From assembly GCF_022695985.1 (NCBI RefSeq), contig NZ_JAAPBF010000023.1, positions 1 to 60,915 on the forward strand: DNA of 60,915 bases, in the 5' to 3' direction. The notes below the pieces were generated by a model, which was not told the DNA's origin, did no database searches, and saw only the letters and a program-made list of their open reading frames with translations. The stretch is from Streptomyces sp. NP-1717. Its GTDB lineage: Bacteria; Actinomycetota; Actinomycetes; Streptomycetales; Streptomycetaceae. Shown piece after piece: positions 17,721 to 26,636 of this stretch (position 1 is its first letter; the number at the start of each line of letters is the position of its first letter). The translations under genes and the position numbers were made by a program.

Positions 17721-19126
17721 TCCACCCGGCGCCCTCCCACCGACAGGCATTCCGCTCCCGCCCCGGCTCCGCCGCCGCGCTGGTCTTCAACAAGCTGTTC
17801 TTCCCCAGCAGCGACCCGCTCGTCGGTACGCTGCTCGCCTTCCTCACCTACGCCGTAGGCTTCGCCGCCCGCCCCCTCGGCGGCATCGTCTTCGGCCACT
17901 ACGGGGACAAGATCGGCCGCAAGAAGCTCCTGGTGTTCAGCCTCCTGCTGATGGGCGGCGCCACCTTCGCGATGGGCCTGCTGCCCACCCACGCGACCAT
18001 CGGTGTCGGTGCGCCGATCCTGCTCACCGTGCTGCGGCTCGTCCAGGGCTTCGCGCTCGGCGGGGAGTGGGGCGGCGCGATCCTGATCGTCTCCGAGCAC
18101 GGCGGCGACAAGAGGCGTGGCTTCTGGGCCTCCTGGCCGCAGGCGGGCGCGCCCGGCGGCAACCTGCTGGCCACCGGTGTACTGGCGCTGCTCGCCGCAG
18201 TCCAGTCCGACGAGGCGTTCCTCGCGTGGGGCTGGCGCATCCCGTTCCTGCTCTCCGGTGTGCTGGTCGTCATCGGTCTCTGGATACGGATCTCGGTCGA
18301 GGAGTCGCCGGTCTTCCTGGAGGCGCAGCGCAAGGCGGCCGACGAGGCGGCGAGGGCGGCCGGGGCGACCAAGGGCGCGGTCGTGGAGGTCAAGGAGGCC
18401 GCACCCGTCGTCCAGGTGTTCCGCAAGAGCTGGCGTGAGGTGCTGGTCGCGATCGGCACCCGGTTCGGCGAGAACGTCTCGTACTACATCCTCACCGCCT
18501 TCGTGCTCGTCTACGTCACCGTCCACCTCGAACTGCCCAAGAGCGACGCCCTCAACGCGGTCCTCATCGGCTCGGCGGTGCACTTCGTCACCATCCCGCT
18601 GTGGGGCGCCCTCTCCGACCGGCTCGGCCGCCGCCCGGTCACCCAGATCGGCGCGATCGGCATGGTCGGCTGGGCGTTCGCCTTCTTCGCCCTGCTGGAC
18701 ACCGAGTCGTTCCCGGTCATCGCCGTCGCGGTCACGGTGGGTCTGCTGTTCCACGGCGCGATGTACGGGCCGCAGGCGGCCTTCATCTCCGAGATGTTCG
18801 ACACGAAGGTCCGCTACTCCGGCGCCTCCATGGGCTCCCAGCTCGCCTCGATCATCGGCGGCGCGCTCGCCCCGCTCATCGCGGTCGAACTGCTCAAGGA
18901 CTACGACTCGTCCGTGCCGGTGTCCATCTACCTCAGCGCCGCCGCGCTCGTCACCGTCGTGACCGTGTGGATCGCCAAGGAGACCAGGGGCCGCGACTTG
19001 TCCAAGGACGGGCTGGTCGGCTCCGTTCCGGCGCCCGCCGTGAACGGGGGCGCCGACCCCGCGAAGGGCTCACCGGCGAGCCGTACCGGGAGCGACGCCA
19101 AGGACTCGGCCCGGCTCGGCGGCTGA
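17705..19126 (+). pseudogene. MHS-family (MFS) metabolite:proton symporter, N-terminus missing
   Basis: A 473-residue frame from a GTG at 17705 that overlaps the dehydrogenase stop. From AAALVFNKLFF onward it is a clear MHS-family transporter, with the loop signature GHYGDKIGRKK, GFALGGEWGGA and a long run of membrane segments. Family members normally begin with 25-40 residues holding membrane segment 1, ending in a WYD/FYD-type motif just before AAALVF; here that part is replaced by a polar stretch (HPAPSHRQAFRSRPGS). So the 5' end appears deleted. It may be non-functional, or the loss may be a sequencing artefact. In context it would import 3-hydroxybutyrate or a related acid. Confidence 0.7.
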
Positions 19127-19192
19127 CCCGCGGCCCGCACCCGGGCCGTATCCCCACCGCCGCACCCGTGCCCGCCTGGAGGTGATCACCGT

Positions 19193-21121
19193 ATGCTCGC
19201 CGACGTGACAGCTCCAGGCACCCGGCACTCCGTGGCTGCCCTGCGCCGGCTCCTCGATCTGCTGGCGCGGGGCGCGCCCGCGGAGGAGTTCGCCCGTCCC
19301 GCCGCCGAAGCCCGCGAGGCCGGCGTGCGGGGCGGTGAACTGGCCGCGATCAACGACGCCACCGACGTCGCCCTGCGCATCCGGCGGACCGTGAGCCAGC
19401 ACCGGCGCCGCGAGGCGCAGCTCACCGCGCTCTTCGACACCGCCAGCGACCTGGCCGCGCTCCGTGACCTGGACGCCGTGCTGCGCGCCATCGTCCACCG
19501 GGCCAAGCTGCTGCTCGGCACCGACGTCACCTATCTGTCCCTCAACGACGAAGTCGCCGGCGACACCTATATGCGTGTCACCGACGGGTCGGTGGCCGCC
19601 GCGTTCCAGCAGGTACGGCTCGGGATGGGCGAGGGCCTCGGCGGACTCGTCGCGCAGACCGCCCGCCCGTACGCCACCGGCGACTACCAGCGCGACACCC
19701 GCTTCAACCACACCACCACCATCGACAGCGCCGTACTCGACGAGGGCCTGCGCGCGATCCTCGGCGTACCGCTGCGCGTCGGCGCGCGGATCATCGGGGT
19801 GCTGTACGCGGCGGACCGGGCGCCCCGCGAGTTCGCCGCCGAAGAGGTCGCGCTGCTCTCCTCGCTCGCCGACCACGCCGCCATCGCCATCGACGGCGCG
19901 CGCCTGCTGGAGGAGACGCGGGCCGCGCTCGTCGACCTCAACTCGGCCTCGGAGACGATCCGGACGCACAGCGGGCAGATGCGCCGCGCCGAGGAGGCGC
20001 ACGACCAGCTCACCGACCTCGTGCTGCGCGGCGGCGGAGCCGACGATGTCGCCGCCGCCATCGCCGACATCCTCGACGGCGGGATCCTCATCCACGACGC
20101 GGACGGCGCCGAACTCGCCCGCGCCCGCGCCGAATCACTCGCGCCGCTCACCCCGGCGGTCGCCTCGTCCAGGGCGAGCGGCCGGGCGGTCCCCCTGGAC
20201 GGCACCTGGGTCTGCGCGGTCCTCGCCGGACCGGAACTCCTCGGCAGCATCGCCCTCACCGGGCGCGCCGACCTCGCGGACGTCGACCGGCTCCTGTTCG
20301 AACGCGCCGCGGTCGTCACGGCGCTGCTCCTGCTGCTGCGCCGCTCGGTCGCCGAGGCGGAGGACCGGGTACGCGGCGAACTGCTCGGCGACCTGCTCAT
20401 CGGCTCCGGCGATCCGGGCGCCCTGTCGGCGCGGGCCCGGCGGCTGGGGGTCGACCTGGCCCGCCGGCACTGTGTCTTCGTCGCGGACAGCGAGACCACC
20501 GACCGGCACCGCCTGCTGGCCGTCGCCGCCAGGAGCGCCCAGGCAGGCAACGGTCTGGCCGGACTCCACCAGGGCCACGTGGTGCTGGTCGCACCCACCG
20601 ACACGCCCGGCCCCAGCGCGCGCAAGCTCGCCGCCGAACTCGGCCAGGCCCTCGGTTCCCCGGTCACCGTCGGCGCCGCGGGCCCGGCCGCCGGCCCCGC
20701 CGGACTTCCCACCGCCCACGCCGAGGCGTGCCGCTGTCTGTCCGCCCTGCGCGTCCTCGGCCACACCGGGCACGGCGGCGCCACCGACGACCTCGGCTTC
20801 GTCGGCGTACTCCTCGGCGAGCGGGCGGACCTCGGCGGCTACGTACGCGCCACGCTCGGCGCCGTACTCGACTACGACGCAGAACGCGGCACCGATCTCG
20901 TGGGCACGCTCGACGCGTACTTCGCCGAGGGCGCGAGCCTCACCCGGACCAAGACGGTGCTGCACGTCCACGTGAACACGGTCGTGCAGCGCCTCGAACG
21001 GGTCGGCCGGCTCCTCGGCCCGGACTGGAACTCCCCGTCCCGCACCCTGGAGATCCAACTGGCCCTGCGCCTCCACGCGTTGACGCGCGGCCCGGACCTG
21101 TCGCCGACATCGGCCGACTGA
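19193..21121 (+). CDS. GAF and PucR/CdaR-type helix-turn-helix regulator
   Basis: A 642-residue regulator. The ATG at 19193 follows a near-perfect GGAGGTGATCACC site. A GAF domain spans about residues 80-235 (LDAVLRAIVHRAKLLLGTDVTYLSL to the helix ending DGARLLEE). A linker and CdaR-like middle domain follow. The C-terminus (TLDAYFAEGASLTRTKTVL, then VHVNTVVQRLERV) is the PucR-type helix-turn-helix. It ends the proposed PHB cluster on the same strand, 66 bp after the transporter, and is the likely local regulator, responding to a small molecule through the GAF domain. An ACT-like or purine-type ligand cannot be told from sequence. Confidence 0.85.
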   Translation: MLADVTAPGTRHSVAALRRLLDLLARGAPAEEFARPAAEAREAGVRGGELAAINDATDVALRIRRTVSQHRRREAQLTALFDTASDLAALRDLDAVLRAIVHRAKLLLGTDVTYLSLNDEVAGDTYMRVTDGSVAAAFQQVRLGMGEGLGGLVAQTARPYATGDYQRDTRFNHTTTIDSAVLDEGLRAILGVPLRVGARIIGVLYAADRAPREFAAEEVALLSSLADHAAIAIDGARLLEETRAALVDLNSASETIRTHSGQMRRAEEAHDQLTDLVLRGGGADDVAAAIADILDGGILIHDADGAELARARAESLAPLTPAVASSRASGRAVPLDGTWVCAVLAGPELLGSIALTGRADLADVDRLLFERAAVVTALLLLLRRSVAEAEDRVRGELLGDLLIGSGDPGALSARARRLGVDLARRHCVFVADSETTDRHRLLAVAARSAQAGNGLAGLHQGHVVLVAPTDTPGPSARKLAAELGQALGSPVTVGAAGPAAGPAGLPTAHAEACRCLSALRVLGHTGHGGATDDLGFVGVLLGERADLGGYVRATLGAVLDYDAERGTDLVGTLDAYFAEGASLTRTKTVLHVHVNTVVQRLERVGRLLGPDWNSPSRTLEIQLALRLHALTRGPDLSPTSAD

Positions 21122-21153
21122 CGGACTGACCGACTGACCGACTGACCGACCTT
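21121..21153. repeat. Short GACTGACC tandem repeat
   Basis: Just after the regulator's stop the sequence repeats an 8-bp unit of the form GACTGACC about three to four times. No coding or obvious regulatory role is seen. Confidence 0.6.
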
Positions 21154-21308
21154 GACGGAGGCCGGGTTCGGAGGAACTGCCCCGTCGCGCGGTGGCGTCG
21201 ATGGGATAACCTGTCCGGGATTTCGCGCGGCAGGTTCTCTGCCGCCCCGCTCGGCGCGCTCGGCGTCGACACGCACCGCGTGCCCTGCCCGGAAGGAGGC
21301 GAGAGACA

Positions 21309-21382
21309 TGGACCGTGCCGAATGCGTTGCGGCCATAGTTGCCTCCGGCCGTGTGCCCTCCCTCCTCCGCGGCGCGCGGTAA
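21309..21382 (+). CDS. Possible 24-codon small ORF
   Basis: An ATG at 21309 follows a strong AAGGAGG site (about 21294-21300) and opens a 24-residue frame (starting MDRAECVAAIVASGR, ending RGAR) that stops at TAA 21380-21382. The peptide is not recognised. It may be a real small protein, a leader peptide, or the broken 5' end of the MFS remnant just downstream. Confidence 0.3.
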
Positions 21383-21560
21383 CTCTTCCCCCTTCTCGCT
21401 TCTTGTCCCCGGCATCTTCCTGAGATGCCGCGTCACGAGATGTGCTGGCCCGCGCGGTTCGTCGCCGCGGGGGCCGCGGGGGCGCGTGCGTCCCGGACGT
21501 GAATCCCTCCCGTCCGCCCCTCCACGGCCACCGACCGTTCCCCGGACCGCGAGGTTCCCG

Positions 21561-21676
21561 ACGCGACTCTTCGTCATCGGCCTGGCGGGGTTCGCCGCGG
21601 CCTCCGCGCTGGGCGGCGCGGGCGCTGCAAGGCGCGTTCGCGGCGGTCCTGGCGCCCTCGGCACTGTCGCGGGCGT
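21561..21676 (+). pseudogene. Remnant of an MFS drug-transporter gene
   Basis: Bases 21561-21621 read TRLFVIGLAGFAAASALGG in one frame, and from 21622 the next frame reads ALQGAFAAVLAPSALS. These are adjoining pieces of the membrane segment 3-5 region of DHA2-type MFS exporters, with some residues missing between them. Nothing flanking them is a full gene. I read this as a decayed fragment. The rest of 21383-21769 holds no convincing gene. Confidence 0.55.
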
Positions 21677-21769
21677 CCAGGACGCCGAAGCACGCCGGAA
21701 ACGACGCGCCGGCCTGGCGAGCCGGGGCCGTGCTCCGAAACCGTCCACTTACCCCTCGAAGGAAGCTCC

Positions 21770-22267
21770 GTGAAACCCCTGACCGAGCACGACATCCGTA
21801 CCTCGTTCGTCAACTGCTCGAAGGGCGAGGCCAAACGCCTCCCCCTGCCCAAGAACCTGGCGGACCTCGACCACTGGGACGACCTGGACTTCCTGGGCTG
21901 GTCCGATCTGTCCGCGCCCGATCGCAGGTATCTCGTCGTCGAACGCGCCGGTGAACTCGTCGGCCTGTCCCTGCGCTCCGTTTCCGGCAACCGCGGCTTC
22001 CTGCGCCGCAGCCTGTGCTCGCTGTGCCTGACCACGCATCCCAGCAGCGGCGTCTCCCTCACGACCGCCCCCAAGGCGGGCAAGGCCGGCCGCGAAGGCA
22101 ACTCGGTGGGCCTCTACGTCTGCGCCGACCTGGACTGCTCGTTGTACGTACGGGGCAGGAAGGCGGTACCACCGGGCGGGCGCATGGAGGAGTCCCTCAC
22201 GGTCGAGCAGCGGATCGAGCGCCTGCGCGGCAACCTGGACGCGTTCGTGGAGCGGGTCTTCCACTGA
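21770..22267 (+). CDS. FBP-domain zinc protein (EF-G-binding FusB-like)
   Basis: A 165-residue protein. Its C-terminal half has the four-cysteine treble-clef zinc finger of the FBP domain: SLCSLCLTTH near residue 82 and YVCADLDCS near 121, separated by the KAGKAGREGNSVG block. The N-terminal half (DIRTSFVNCSKGEAKRL) also fits. This family is related to FusB, which binds elongation factor G and rescues stalled ribosomes from fusidic acid; a translation-related role is inferred. The GTG at 21770 has GGAAG upstream. It sits next to the MFS relic and opposite a MerR gene. Confidence 0.85.
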   Translation: MKPLTEHDIRTSFVNCSKGEAKRLPLPKNLADLDHWDDLDFLGWSDLSAPDRRYLVVERAGELVGLSLRSVSGNRGFLRRSLCSLCLTTHPSSGVSLTTAPKAGKAGREGNSVGLYVCADLDCSLYVRGRKAVPPGGRMEESLTVEQRIERLRGNLDAFVERVFH

Positions 22268-22310
22268 GGCCGACGGGGGCTCGACGGCCGTCGTCGCCGA
22301 GCCCCCGCAG

Positions 22311-23219
22311 CTAAGCGGGTGGGTCCTGGGTCGACAGTTCTACCGCCAGCTCCATACAGCGCAGGCGGGCCGGGGAGAAGTCGTAGGGCATCTTGCCGAT
22401 GGCTTCGTGCACGCTCATGGAGCCGGTCTCCCGCCTGCCGGAGCCGGGGCCGGCCTCGCCCTCGCCGTCATCGGCGGCAGTCGGGTACAGAATGTCCCAG
22501 GCGTCGAAGAGGGCATCCTCGTCCTTGTCCAGGCCGGACTCCTCGATGACGGCATGCAGGGCGTTTTCGAAGGCGTGCCGCTCGCCGGCCACCTGAGGCA
22601 CCCGTGGATCGTCGACGGCGACGCTGTCGTCGAGTGCCTTCTCGGCGTCATCGATGCGGTCGGACTCCTCCCGCAGAGCGGGATGCGTGGCCAGGGCGAT
22701 GAAACGGCTGGCCTGAACGGCCGCGCCGAGCGGGCCGAAGATCCGCTCGGTGACCAGCAGGGTGTCCAGGTCATCCTGACGCAGGGAGCCCTCGGGAAGG
22801 CTCTTGAGGCGTTCGGTGACGAAGTCGGAGAGCAGGCCCATCCGGCTGCCTTCGGTGCGCATCCGCTGCACGGCGGTCCGTTGCCGCCGCAACTCCGCCT
22901 CCTGCTCGGCGAGGGTGTTTTCCAGCCGCTCCAGGACGCCCGCGATACCTTCTCCGCTGTCCGCACCGGCGGCAGCCGGGCCGGTGGAAAAGGCGTCACG
23001 GATGTCGTCAAGGGCGATCCCGGCGTCGGCCGTCTTGCGGATCCACAGCAAGCGGATCATGTCCTCGTACCGGTAGCGCCGGCGGTCATCGCCGCCCCGC
23101 TCAGGCTCGGGGAGCAGGCCGATCTCGTGGTAATGGCGAATCGCCCGTGGCGTTATGCCGACGAAGGCCGCCGCGTCACCGATCTTGACCTGGCGGGGTG
23201 GCATGAAAGACGAATGCAC
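22311..23219 (-). CDS. MerR-family transcriptional regulator
   Basis: A 302-residue protein from a GTG at 23219, chosen because GAGGAAAGG lies 9 bases upstream; the ATG at 23204 is an alternative giving 297 residues. The winged helix-turn-helix is clear (VKIGDAAAFVGITPRAIRHYHEIGLL then RRYRYEDMIRLLWI). A coiled coil (LERLENTLAEQEAELRRQ) follows for dimerisation. The long C-terminal region is acidic and unusual in length for the family, with no ligand cysteines visible. The target is unknown; it is convergent with the FBP-domain gene and faces 260 bp without a gene. Confidence 0.87.
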   Translation of the reverse strand: MHSSFMPPRQVKIGDAAAFVGITPRAIRHYHEIGLLPEPERGGDDRRRYRYEDMIRLLWIRKTADAGIALDDIRDAFSTGPAAAGADSGEGIAGVLERLENTLAEQEAELRRQRTAVQRMRTEGSRMGLLSDFVTERLKSLPEGSLRQDDLDTLLVTERIFGPLGAAVQASRFIALATHPALREESDRIDDAEKALDDSVAVDDPRVPQVAGERHAFENALHAVIEESGLDKDEDALFDAWDILYPTAADDGEGEAGPGSGRRETGSMSVHEAIGKMPYDFSPARLRCMELAVELSTQDPPA

Positions 23220-23480
23220 GAGCAGGGACCTTTCCTCAAGGCATCGAAACGTAAGTCCACCGGACCACATGCCGCTACGGAAGGTGCAACCCGTACACAC
23301 CGCTCCGGCCGAACCGGTCGCCACGGCCCGGCGCTGCTGGAGACGGCTGGCCGGGTCCGAGTCACGTCCGCTGCCCTGTGAGGGCGGACCCGACTCGGAC
23401 CCGGTCGCCGCGTCTGTGCGGTGAGAAGGGAAATCCGTGGGAGACGACCCCGGTGAACCGGCGGCCGGCCCACCTACCGG

Positions 23481-24974
23481 CTAACGGACCTTGACGAAGA
23501 CCGGGTTCGAGTAGAACCACAGGTCGTCCCACGGGCTTTCGAGGCCGTCCGCGAGCGGCTCGGCCTCGTCCGTGCTGGTGCCGCGGACCCGGGCGTAGAG
23601 GTCGCCGTCCACATCGCGCAGGGTGTGCTTGATGACGTACTCGTCGCCCTGCTTGCGCCAGTCGCGCTTGCCGAACCGTGCCACCACCTTCGTGGTGGGG
23701 TTGGTGTCGGAGTCGCGGTCGTCGCTCTTACCGGTGATTCTGCCGGTGATCAGGTCGACGCGACGCACCTCGGGGCGGTCGCCGTTGGCGTTCTTGCCGT
23801 CCAGCGGGCGGAAGCGGATCTCGATCTCGACATCCGTACGGCCCCGGTTGGTGACCGTGATCGTCTCGCCCACGGACGCCACGTCGCCGCGGTTGCTCGC
23901 GGTCACGTCCAGAGTCCGGATGAGGTCGCCGGTGCCGACCCAGATCCGGCCGTTGCGCAGACCGTCCATGATGTCGGCGTAGTCCTGCCGCGCCAGCACA
24001 TGCGTCTTGCTGTACTCGCCCGGCCAGAAGTCGGAGCCGCCGCGCGTCCAGTGCACGTGCGAGTCGGACGTCGCGGTGATCCACCAGCGCCGGCCCTCGC
24101 CGAGCAGCGCGTCCCACAGGCCGCCGACCCGCGCGGTCATCTGGTCGAAGCCGCCGTGCGTCGGGTAGTTGCCGTACCCGCCGCGCGCGCCGCCGTTCAG
24201 CGGGCCCGCCTGGTGGCCGGGTGCGCCCTCGAAGCCGACGTAGATGTCGGGTGCGGCGTCGTTGCCGTTACGGAACTCGCGCGGCGTGTCCTGACCGTAG
24301 ACACCCAGGCCGGGCGCCGAACGGGAGGCGTGGTGGGCGATCACCAGCGGCTTGCGGCGCATGTCCTTCGCCGCCTTCAGGAACTCCACCATCTTGGCCT
24401 CGGTGTCGCGGCCGGGGTCGGCGGGGAAGGCGTCGTGCTTGGCGAAGCGCTGCTCCAGCTCGAACAGCTGCCGCGCCTCGTCCGCGTGGTGCGGGATCAT
24501 CAGCGTGTGGTGGTCCAGCGCCGGGGCGTCGAACTCCATGCCCCAGAACTGGAGTACCTCGGGTACGAGGACCCGCGAGCGCAGCAGGTCGGGGTAGGCC
24601 TGCTCCAGGTTGACCTTCGAGTGCGTCGGACCGCCATGGTCCGTGCACATCGCCCAGCTGAGACCGAAGTTCTTCGCCATGATCGCGTTGGTGACGATCG
24701 GGTAGACCGCGTCGTCGCCCTTCTTGAACACGGGCGGGTTCTTCGTCGTGTCGAACGAGCCGCTGTACTCCGAGTGCACGTGGTGGTCACCGGCGCGCCA
24801 GGCGCGTCTGCGGGAGCCGCCCGGCTTCCGGCGGTCGTCCTCGGTGCCGGAGGCGACGCCGGCGCCGACCAGCGGCGCCGCCGCGGCGAGGGTCGCGCCG
24901 ACGCCCGCGAACTTGACGAGGCGGCGTCGTGAGAGTGCGGAGCGCTCGGGGTCTTCGGTGTTCTTGTCCTTCAC
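23481..24974 (-). CDS. Tat-exported PHP-domain metal-dependent phosphoesterase-like protein
   Basis: A 497-residue protein. The GTG at 24974 follows GAAAGG. A twin-arginine signal is clear near residues 16-25 (SRRRLVKFAGVG) and is followed by an alanine-rich hydrophobic stretch. The mature part begins with DHHVHSEYSG, the HxH metal-binding motif of PHP-domain enzymes, and later CTDHGG, IAHHASR and ATSDSHVHW supply further metal ligands. It is probably a secreted metal-dependent hydrolase acting on phosphate esters or a polymer; the substrate is unknown. A 15-bp tandem repeat lies 118 bp upstream of its start. Confidence 0.82.
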   Translation of the reverse strand: MKDKNTEDPERSALSRRRLVKFAGVGATLAAAAPLVGAGVASGTEDDRRKPGGSRRRAWRAGDHHVHSEYSGSFDTTKNPPVFKKGDDAVYPIVTNAIMAKNFGLSWAMCTDHGGPTHSKVNLEQAYPDLLRSRVLVPEVLQFWGMEFDAPALDHHTLMIPHHADEARQLFELEQRFAKHDAFPADPGRDTEAKMVEFLKAAKDMRRKPLVIAHHASRSAPGLGVYGQDTPREFRNGNDAAPDIYVGFEGAPGHQAGPLNGGARGGYGNYPTHGGFDQMTARVGGLWDALLGEGRRWWITATSDSHVHWTRGGSDFWPGEYSKTHVLARQDYADIMDGLRNGRIWVGTGDLIRTLDVTASNRGDVASVGETITVTNRGRTDVEIEIRFRPLDGKNANGDRPEVRRVDLITGRITGKSDDRDSDTNPTTKVVARFGKRDWRKQGDEYVIKHTLRDVDGDLYARVRGTSTDEAEPLADGLESPWDDLWFYSNPVFVKVR

Positions 24975-25092
24975 GGTTGAAGCCTTTCGTTCAACTTCCG
25001 GCGCGGGGGGTGCCAACCGCAGAGTCTCGGAGGGCAAACCGAACGCCGGGTGAACGCAGGTCCGGTCCATCGAGAACAAAGAACGCTGCCCA

Positions 25093-25163
25093 GTACACCG
25101 ACCACGCGTACACCGACCACGCGTACACCGACCACGCGTACACCGACCACGCGTACACCGACC
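25093..25163. repeat. 15-bp tandem repeat, four and a half copies
   Basis: The unit GTACACCGACCACGC is repeated without error at 25093-25107, 25108-25122, 25123-25137 and 25138-25152, followed by an 11-bp partial copy. It lies between the stop of the L,D-transpeptidase gene and the start of the PHP-domain gene, both on the minus strand. It is too short and contiguous to be a CRISPR array. Copy number is likely to vary between strains. Confidence 0.9.
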
Positions 25164-25184
25164 GCCCCCATACCGGCCGCGCGA

Positions 25185-26426
25185 TCAGTCCAGCGCGCTG
25201 CGCTCCCGCCACTGCGGCCACGACAGATTCCAGGCCCCGAAGCCGTTCCCCGGCTCGACCGTGCCCTTGGTGTCGGCGCCCTTGATCTCGAACGGGTCGC
25301 CCACCCGCACCTGCCGGTAGAACCAGGCGGCGTCGGCGTCGCTCATCCCGATACAGCCGGAACTCCGGTTGGCGACGCCCAGGTACTTCGCGTTCCACGG
25401 CGCCGCGTGCGCGTACATGCCGGACCAGGTCAGCCGCATCGAGTGGTCGACCATCTTGTCGTAGGCGTCACCGAGGCCCACCGTCTCGGAGTTCATGTTG
25501 ATCGTGCCCTCCTTGGCCATCAGCACCGCCGTGCCGCGCCAGGACCGCTTGTCCCCGCCGGGGGTGCCGCCGGAGACCGGGATCTTCCGGACGGTCTCGC
25601 CGTCGCGCTCCAGCGTGAGGCGGTGCTTGTCCAGGTCGACCTCGACCACCTGGCGGGCGCCGACGGTGAAGGTGGTCGAGTAGTCCCGTACGAACCAGCC
25701 GCCACCGCCGCCGGAGTCCGTGCCGTTCAGCTCGGCGCGCAGCGTGACCTTCGTGCCGGGACGCCAGTACGTCTTCGGCCGCCAGTCGACCCGGTCCCGC
25801 CCCGACCAGTCGCGGACCCAACCCCACGACCCCTCGGTGTCGTTGGAGGTGGTGACCTTCAACTGGCGCTCCACGGCCGCCTTGTCGGCGACGGGGTTGT
25901 CGAAGACGAGCGAGATCGGCTGCGCGACGCCGACCGTGGCGCCCGCGCCGGGGCGCCAGTCCGTCTTGTTGACCTTGCCGGCGTCGGCGGTGCTGAACGC
26001 GGCCTCGGCTCGCCCCGCCCTGCCGTCCTTCGCCCGCGTCGCCGCCGTGACCGTGTACGAGGCGCCGGGCACCGCCTTGCGGTCCGAGACCCAGACCGTG
26101 CCCTTCGACGTCATCGAGCCCTTGAGGGTCCGGCCCCGGTCGTCGGTGACCGTGACGGACGTGAGCGTGCCGCCGTGTGCGGTGACCTCGACCGGGCGGC
26201 CCGCCCCGGCGCCCTTCCCGCTCGGGGTCACGGTGACGGTCGCCGGCTTCGCGGCGGCCCGAGTGGCCTTGTCGTCCACCGGGCGCTTGCCCTCCGCGGT
26301 CCCGCCCGAGGCGGTGGACGAACAGGCGGTGAGTGTTACGGCCAGTGAGACAAGGACGACGGGCGCGATCACGAGGCGCGCGGACGGGTGGCGCAGGGAT
26401 GAGTGACGCAGGGACGAGTGGCGCAA
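25185..26426 (-). CDS. L,D-transpeptidase lipoprotein (Ig-like plus YkuD)
   Basis: A 413-residue protein. The TTG at 26426 is chosen because GGAGGT lies 6 bases upstream. The signal peptide ends in the lipobox LTAC (residues about 32-35), so it should be lipid-anchored outside the membrane. Two Ig-like segments follow (about 60-250), then the YkuD catalytic domain (VVEVDLDKHRLTLERDG onward). The active-site block SSGCIGMSDADAAWFY holds the cysteine, with the partner histidine in YAHAAPW. It forms 3-3 peptidoglycan cross-links. It is divergent from the FemX-MurJ envelope operon, which fits. Confidence 0.93.
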   Translation of the reverse strand: MRHSSLRHSSLRHPSARLVIAPVVLVSLAVTLTACSSTASGGTAEGKRPVDDKATRAAAKPATVTVTPSGKGAGAGRPVEVTAHGGTLTSVTVTDDRGRTLKGSMTSKGTVWVSDRKAVPGASYTVTAATRAKDGRAGRAEAAFSTADAGKVNKTDWRPGAGATVGVAQPISLVFDNPVADKAAVERQLKVTTSNDTEGSWGWVRDWSGRDRVDWRPKTYWRPGTKVTLRAELNGTDSGGGGGWFVRDYSTTFTVGARQVVEVDLDKHRLTLERDGETVRKIPVSGGTPGGDKRSWRGTAVLMAKEGTINMNSETVGLGDAYDKMVDHSMRLTWSGMYAHAAPWNAKYLGVANRSSGCIGMSDADAAWFYRQVRVGDPFEIKGADTKGTVEPGNGFGAWNLSWPQWRERSALD

Positions 26427-26636
26427 CGGAAAACCTCCGTCAGACGGCGGGAGCAAGGGGACAGCGCGACTCTAAGCACGCGAAACACGCAGGTGAGAGG
26501 CGTGCGGCCAATGTGACGGGCACTGATGGAAAACGGTCGTCGTCCCGTCACATTCGGCGCGCGGAGCGGTCACGGGCGGCTGTGAGCATCCTCGTCGTCC
26601 CCGCGAACAGGCCGGGGTGGAAGAGAGGCTCACACT

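Noticed and set aside
25093..25163. Possible CRISPR array
   Set aside because: The 15-bp units are directly contiguous, with no spacers and no cas genes.
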